From: Orobanche coerulescens
Lineage: Eukaryota; Streptophyta; Magnoliopsida; Lamiales; Orobanchaceae
Length of the DNA: 64,000 nt
Direction: 5' to 3'
Assembly: GCA_033398695.1 (NCBI GenBank)
Contig: JAWKAU010000205.1
Span: forward strand, 164,001-228,000
Shown here: one piece after another, positions 60,053 through 64,000 of the stretch
Numbering within the stretch: the first letter of the stretch is position 1
Layout of the letters: each line of letters starts with the position of its first letter
Made by a program: the position numbers and the translations under genes
Notes under the pieces: model-generated
What the model saw: only the letters and a program-made list of their open reading frames with translations
Database searches by the model: none
What the model was told of the DNA's origin: nothing

Positions 60053-60064
60053 GCTCCGATACCA
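60053..60064 (-). other. Primer-binding site beside chromoviral LTR
   Basis: The minus strand reads TGGTATCGGAGC four bases after the LTR end (..GGGGTGTTACA). It is one base different from the usual TGGTATCAGAGC and identical to the PBS of the Cassandra at 61,241-61,865. It shows that the LTR at 60,069-62,760 once acted as a 5' LTR. Confidence 0.75.
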
Positions 60065-60845
60065 TAATTGTAACACCCCTAGATACCATCCGAGAATATT
60101 ACACGCCGTGGACCCCACACCCGGAGATCCACCAGGCTGAACACAAACATATGACCAAAAGTTTGACCGGCCGGGATCAAACCGCATAAAAACACAGACC
60201 GATAAGGTCACACGACAACATTAAACAGTAATAATTTGTTACAACTCATCCCCCACACCGGTGTCCCAAAATACAAAACGATACAACACAGCGGAAGACT
60301 GAGAAATAATACATGACCCAACAATAACCAACTGAGTTCCATATCTCTTGATTAGTATAACTGTCCATCATCTTTCGCACTGATCTTGTAACAGCTCTAC
60401 GCCACAACATGAACCTGTAAACATAACAGATATCCACCACCCGATTACTCGGGGTTAGTAAAACTCCACTATTTTACTAGTGCAAGTATCAAACTATACA
60501 AAATGTGACAAGCAATTACCAATCCTAAATCAAACAACCACACTCTACCAATCACAATAAACAACCATTCATGTATTCCCTAGAAGTTTTATGAATATAG
60601 AAACCAACTCAAGTGGAGTCTTTGTAAAATGAAATGCCACCTGGGGAACTTAGAAAAGCACAAATCTTTTAGGAACTCAAGTCCTAAATTTGTCAAAAGC
60701 CTCTAGGAACTCATGTCCTAGGTTTGTCAAAAGCCTCTAGGAACTCATGTCCTAGGTTTGTCAAAATCATTTACATTAAAACATGCCCAACGATCAATCA
60801 AAACGTTTGTGAACTCTTGTCATATAAACCACATACAACAATCAT

Positions 60846-61240
60846 AACACTCGTGATCCCTTGTCACGTGGCTCCATAGGTTTATCAACCCGCACGGACT
60901 ATGCCAAACACAATAACAAATACACTGTGAACTCATGTCACGTGCCAAACACAACAAACAGAACACTCGTGATTCCTTGTCACGTGGATCCGTAGGGTCA
61001 TCAACCCGCACGGACTATGCCAAACACAACACTAGTGATCCCTTGTCACGTGGCTCCGTAGGTTCATCAACCCGCATGGACTATGCCAAACACAACACTC
61101 GCAACATCCAGTCCCGACTCCGTGATCTATTGCCATGAGTCACCGTAGGCCCCGTCGAACCCACACGGTTGGACGTACTGTGTTCTGACCCCATGATCGA
61201 CTGCCATGTTTCATCGTAGGCCTCGTCAGACCCGCACGAC
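60846..61240. repeat. Diverged ~60-80-bp subrepeats in chromoviral LTR
   Basis: Units such as CTCGTGATCCCTTGTCACGT + GGCTCC-TAGG-TCATCAACC + CGCACGGACTATGCC recur at about 60,852, 60,964 and 61,028. They are followed by two units of the CCGTAGGCCCCGTCGAACCC type, matching 51,246-51,400. Confidence 0.8.
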
Positions 61241-61345
61241 TGTACATCCCAAGACTGCTCCGCCGTAGCATGATATTGTGTGCTCTGGGCACTCTCCTCT
61301 GAGTTGGCCCTCATGGTTTTGTTTCTGGGAGCCCGCGAGCAGCTT

Positions 61346-61425
61346 CGCAGGAGGTCACCCATCCTGATATTACTCTCGCCCGAGCACGCTTAACTTCGGA
61401 GTTCTCATCTCCCCGAAACCACTGG
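61346..61425 (-). promoter_or_regulatory. 5S rRNA-like Pol III promoter segment, Cassandra 3' LTR
   Basis: The minus strand reads AACTCCGAAGTTAAGCGTGC, then TCGGGCGAGAGTAAT and GGATGGGTGACCTCC, the conserved middle of plant 5S rRNA with A box, intermediate element and C box. Flanking parts are not 5S, so this is not a 5S gene. Confidence 0.9.
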
Positions 61426-61695
61426 GCTCCCAAAAGGACTCATGCTCTTTGGAGGCGGGCATGCACATATAAGGCACTTCGCCCCCTCTCCGCTAGTCGA
61501 TGTGGGATATCACAATCCGCCCCTCCTCAAGGGACCCGACGTCCTCGTAGGCACACTCGCACTACATGGCAGAGTGGCTCCGATACCAAATTGTCACATC
61601 CCAAGATCGCTCCGCCGTAGCATGATATTGTCCACTCTAGGCACTCTCCTCTCAGCTGGCCCTCACGGTTTTGTTTCTAGAAGCCACGAGCAGCT

Positions 61696-61785
61696 TCCCA
61701 GGAGGCCACCCATCCTGAGATTACTCTCGCCCGAGCACGCTAAACTTCGGAGTTCTCATCTCCCCGAAGCCACTGGACTCCCAAA
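61696..61785 (-). promoter_or_regulatory. 5S rRNA-like Pol III promoter segment, Cassandra 5' LTR
   Basis: The same segment as in the other LTR, with AACTCCGAAGTTTAGCGTGC and GGATGGGTGGCCTCCTGGGA. One change falls in the C-box region (GTGACC to GTGGCC). In Cassandra these elements are known to retain Pol III promoter boxes; activity of this copy is not known. Confidence 0.9.
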
Positions 61786-62377
61786 AGGCCTCATGCTATT
61801 TGGAGGCCGGCATGCACATATAAAGCACTTCGCCCGCTCTCCGCTAGTCGATGTGGGATATCACAGAACGGAACAGAGAATCAACCACGATCGCTGGGAA
61901 CCGACAACCACGAACCTAACGATTCGAAGAATACAATCCCAACCAATTCTACACGAGTACAGAAATGGAATACACCCGAAAACCCACCTACGATTCATGT
62001 AAATTCGTACAAAAACAACGAGGGCAGATCGCAACCGAACCCTCTCGATTTCACAAATACCACGAAATTTACCATGAACTCGTAGGGAAAACATGAATAC
62101 CACTAAGATGAATCACATACATCATGGATTAATCAACAACGAGAAAGAATCAGATATTAAATCGAAAACCCCCAAATTTCCCAAAAGTAGGGTTCTAAGA
62201 GATTTTACCTTGATTCAAAGATGAACAACGGATGATTTGGTGTTAGGTTGATGTTATGATGCTTGAATATACTTCTCCAATGGAGTTTGAGTGAAAATCG
62301 GACGAACCCTAGCTCCAATGATCGCCCCCGACGCGAAGAGAAGAGAGACGAGTGAAAAATGAGGAAAAAGTCAGCCT

Positions 62378-62397
62378 TGTCAGTTTATATACTGACA
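62378..62397 (-). promoter_or_regulatory. Probable TATA box inside a 20-bp inverted repeat
   Basis: TGTCAGTTTATATACTGACA has perfect 7-bp arms around ATATAA-type sequence. On the minus strand it contains GTATATAAA (62,384-62,392). It lies 5 bp from the palindrome array and upstream, in minus sense, of the GAACCCTAG leader region. Confidence 0.65.
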
Positions 62398-62401
62398 GAT
62401 G

Positions 62402-62594
62402 TTACGGCCGTAACATCACTCACATACGGCCGTAACTTATGAACATTATGGCTGTAAGTGTATCACCTTACGGCCGTAACTGACCCTGGGGAAGGATCTG
62501 GACAAAACAACGAAACCAACTTACGGCCGTATAAATCTAAGGTTACGGCCGTAACAATTCTTACGGCCGTAACTTGTGAATATTATGCCCGTAA
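62402..62594. promoter_or_regulatory. Phased array of TTACGGCCGTAA palindromes in LTR U3
   Basis: The 12-bp palindrome or near-copies start at 62,402, 62,424, 62,446 (degenerate), 62,468, 62,521, 62,543, 62,561 and 62,583 (degenerate). Six copies have the exact core TACGGCCGTA. Start-to-start distances are 22, 22, 22, 53, 22, 18 and 22 bp. The array lies directly upstream of the TATA box in minus sense, the place of an LTR enhancer. A dimeric DNA-binding factor is a plausible ligand, by inference only. Confidence 0.85.
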
Positions 62595-62619
62595 TTCGCC
62601 CACTGGATCAATGCAGCCG

Positions 62620-62812
62620 AACTTTTTATTTCTTAAGTTTCGGGACGAAACTTCTCTTTAGAGGAGAAGAATGTAATATCCACATATTTCTATCTTTCCA
62701 TATTTGTATAATTCCGGTATTTTTACAAATACGGAAAGATAGAAATATGTGGATATTACATTCTTCTCCTCTAAAAAGAAGTTTCGTCCCGAAACTTAAG
62801 AAATAAAAAGTT
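62620..62812. repeat. Foldback: 89-bp inverted repeat of PPT plus LTR start
   Basis: The left arm 62,620-62,708 and right arm 62,724-62,812 are reverse complements with two mismatches (62,656 and 62,700) around a 15-bp spacer. Each arm has AAGTTTCGGGACGAAACTT, a purine tract (GAGGAGAAGAA) and an LTR start (TGTAATATCCACATATTTC). The right arm follows the chromodomain end on the minus strand and is the functional-looking copy. Confidence 0.95.
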
Positions 62813-63103
62813 TAGGGTATTCCGATTGCATCTTCTCTTCCGTTTCCCAAGTCGCTTCTTCAACTCCATGTCTCGACCACTGTACTTTAACCAACGGAAT
62901 GATTTTGTGCTGAAGTTGCTTCTCACGACGTTCAAGGATTTTCACTGGTCTCTTCGGAAAGGTAACATCTTCGGCTATATTAATCTCACCATAGTCGATA
63001 ATATGACTTGGATCCGGCACGTACTTCCCTAACTGAGAAATATGAAAAACACTACGGACATGTCTCAAAGTTGGAGGCAATGCCAAGCGATAAGCTAAAT
63101 CTT
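62796..63103 (-). pseudogene. Chromovirus integrase C-terminus with chromodomain, truncated
   Basis: The 96-codon frame from 63,086, with similar coding back to about 63,103 (EDLAYRLALPP), reads LALPPTLRHVRSVFHISQLG (the GPY/F-type integrase tail) and KYVPDPSHIIDYGEINIAED. A chromodomain-like segment follows at about residues 47-92 (VKILERREKQL, VKVQWSRHGVEEATWETEE). In chromoviruses this domain guides integration to modified chromatin; the wording matches the Tekay/Del lineage. Upstream integrase, RT and gag are absent, because a minisatellite and an LTR in opposite orientation follow directly. The stop is at 62,796, shortly before the purine tract and LTR. Confidence 0.9.
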
Positions 63104-63160
63104 CAAACGCAAAATATCTAGTATCAAACGCAAAATATCTAATATCAAATGCAAAATATC
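63103..63160. repeat. 21-bp minisatellite, about 2.75 copies
   Basis: TCAAACGCAAAATATCTAGT-A repeats at 63,103, 63,124 and 63,145 (partial) with single changes. It sits exactly at the junction between the truncated integrase and the next LTR fragment. Confidence 0.85.
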
Positions 63161-64000
63161 AAACGAATCAGGTTAGATTTCCTGAAAATCCTAGTTTGGG
63201 AAAATTGGGGTTTTTGCTTGGTTTTGTCCGATTTAACCGTAATAACTTGAATTTGTGACGGATCGATGATTATTAAGATGTATTCTATCATTTCCCTTGT
63301 TATTCCATGGTTGGATTGTCTAGGATTCGTCGTTTTGTTGAATTCCTCATCGACGCCTTGAAGGTGTCTGACAAAAGGTCTTAGAGGGGGATTCGGGCGT
63401 TATACAATTATTATTCCTCGTTCGATCGTTGATTTATTAATGATATATCTTAGGGACGAAATACTTGTGAAGAACTCGAGTCGGAACCCACCCGTTCGTT
63501 GTCTTCTTCGGGGTCCGAGTTTCCCGATTGAACCGTGTTCTGCGGAGTGTTTGGTAGCGGTTATTAAGGTAAGTATCTTGTTATACAACTTGTGTCTTGT
63601 GATTAGAAATCATGTGTTGTGTTTTGATGGTTGGTTTACCTATGAAAATGTGGTTCGTGTGAATTGGTTATGTTACCCGTTGTATGGGATTTGCGATGAC
63701 TATGTTATTTGAATATATGTATTGGGTGTGTGTTTTGTGTGCAGGATTGTGATAATCGTGCTGATTTGGTTGTACACATGGTTGTGCAATGTATTGTGTA
63801 TTGATCGTGAGTTATATTAGTTGTGTGTCATTGATTGATGACGGTTGCTGTGATTATTGGTATTGTGTTATATACGTGTGATGCGTGACTTTGTGGTGAT
63901 CAATGTGATTGATTTGCCGTGTATGGACTTGGTGAAATGTGAATGTAACTGTGAAGATATGTGTTGTGATGCTAAGTTCACTCGTGCGGCTTCGACGGGG
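63161..64000 (+). mobile_element. Chromoviral LTR fragment, plus strand, running off the window
   Basis: AATCCTAGTTTGGGAAAATT and GGGGTTTTTGCTTGG near 63,200 match the reverse complement of 62,165-62,200. AAGGTAAGTATCTTG near 63,568 matches the reverse complement at about 51,730. The final TAAGTTCACTCGTGCGG and CTTCGACGGGG match the reverse complement at 51,368-51,400. This is the same LTR family in the opposite orientation to 50,249-52,262 and 60,069-62,760. Small frames inside are not genes. Confidence 0.75.

Larger units (their letters stand above)
61241..61865 (-). mobile_element. Complete Cassandra-type TRIM carrying 5S rRNA homology
   Basis: Two direct ~274-bp terminal repeats (61,241-61,514 and 61,592-61,865) flank a 77-bp internal region. 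On the minus strand the LTRs start TGTGATATCCCACATCG. The internal region opens with a PBS (TGGTATCGGAGCC) and ends with a purine tract (GAGGAGGGGCGG). Each LTR contains minus-strand 5S rRNA homology. This architecture is the published definition of Cassandra, a non-autonomous retrotransposon of vascular plants. The two LTRs differ at roughly two dozen positions by eye (~9%), so the insertion is old. No clear 5-bp target-site duplication is visible (ACGAC versus GAACG). It sits inside the chromoviral LTR. Confidence 0.95.
60069..62760 (-). mobile_element. Long LTR of a chromovirus (Tekay/Del-like), with nested Cassandra
   Basis: On the minus strand the LTR starts TGTAATATCCACATATTTC right after a purine-rich tract (AGAGGAGAAGAA) and ends GGGGTGTTACA at 60,069. 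Net length without the nested TRIM is about 2.07 kb. It contains, in transcription order, a foldback, a palindrome array, a TATA box, a GAACCCTA-type leader region and subrepeats (60,846-61,240). It lies immediately downstream of a chromodomain coding end, so it also has the position of a 3' LTR. LTR flanked by chromodomain on one side and PBS on the other implies LTR-LTR recombination or tandem elements. Confidence 0.75.

Noticed and set aside
61346..61785. Two 5S rRNA genes
   Set aside because: Only the central ~80 bp match 5S; they sit in paired LTRs with PBS and purine tract, which is Cassandra.
61442..62002. 186-codon plus-strand frame
   Set aside because: Runs antisense through the Cassandra LTR, internal region and flank with no domain.

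Overview
The window is plant nuclear DNA, evidently from a flowering plant. Three things show this: a complete Cassandra-type TRIM carrying 5S rRNA homology, a Ty1/copia element with an initiator-Met-tRNA primer-binding site, and Ty3/gypsy elements including a chromodomain. I see no host gene, tRNA, functional rRNA or CRISPR. All coding sequence belongs to decayed retroelements.

Region 1 (1-45,938) is an uninterrupted head-to-tail satellite array of about 68 monomers. Monomers in the left third are mostly 643-660 bp. From about 12 kb onward they are increasingly 680-700 bp, because a ~45-bp AT-rich linker is present. Each monomer starts at a KpnI/AvrII palindrome (CCTAGGGGTACCCCTAGG or a worn version) and holds three homologous ~85-bp modules, two direct and one inverted. 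Two subfamilies (A left, B right) meet in a mosaic zone at about 21-26.6 kb. The B half shows recent 6- or 7-monomer segmental duplications, i.e. higher-order structure. Short ORFs throughout the array are accidental.

Region 2 (45,939-50,248) begins where the array stops against an LTR-like segment (45,950-46,431). That segment interrupts the RNase H region of a minus-strand Ty3/gypsy element. Reading leftward from ~50.2 kb the element has an LTR, a PBS, an extra small ORF whose first residues resemble the histone H3 tail, gag with two zinc knuckles, protease, and a reverse transcriptase missing its N-terminal part.

Region 3 (50,249-58,862) is the terminal part of a long chromoviral-type LTR (minus strand), then a plus-strand Ty1/copia element: 5' LTR, PBS, gag, protease, integrase, RT and RNase H. 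The first ~720 bp of its internal region, holding most of gag, is inverted with a breakpoint at the PBS. The element is truncated in RNase H and has no 3' LTR.

Region 4 (58,863-64,000) is LTR-rich. It holds degenerate LTR-like sequence, a PBS, and a ~2.7-kb minus-strand LTR (60,069-62,760) containing the nested Cassandra. The U3 of that LTR has a striking array of TTACGGCCGTAA palindromes at 22-bp spacing beside a TATA box. Next come an 89-bp-arm foldback at the LTR start, an integrase C-terminus plus chromodomain (minus strand), and an oppositely oriented LTR fragment running off the window.

Caution on sequence quality: many satellite differences are small indels at CG or CHG-type sites, even between otherwise near-identical duplicated monomers. 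Some frameshifts and indels here may therefore be consensus errors.
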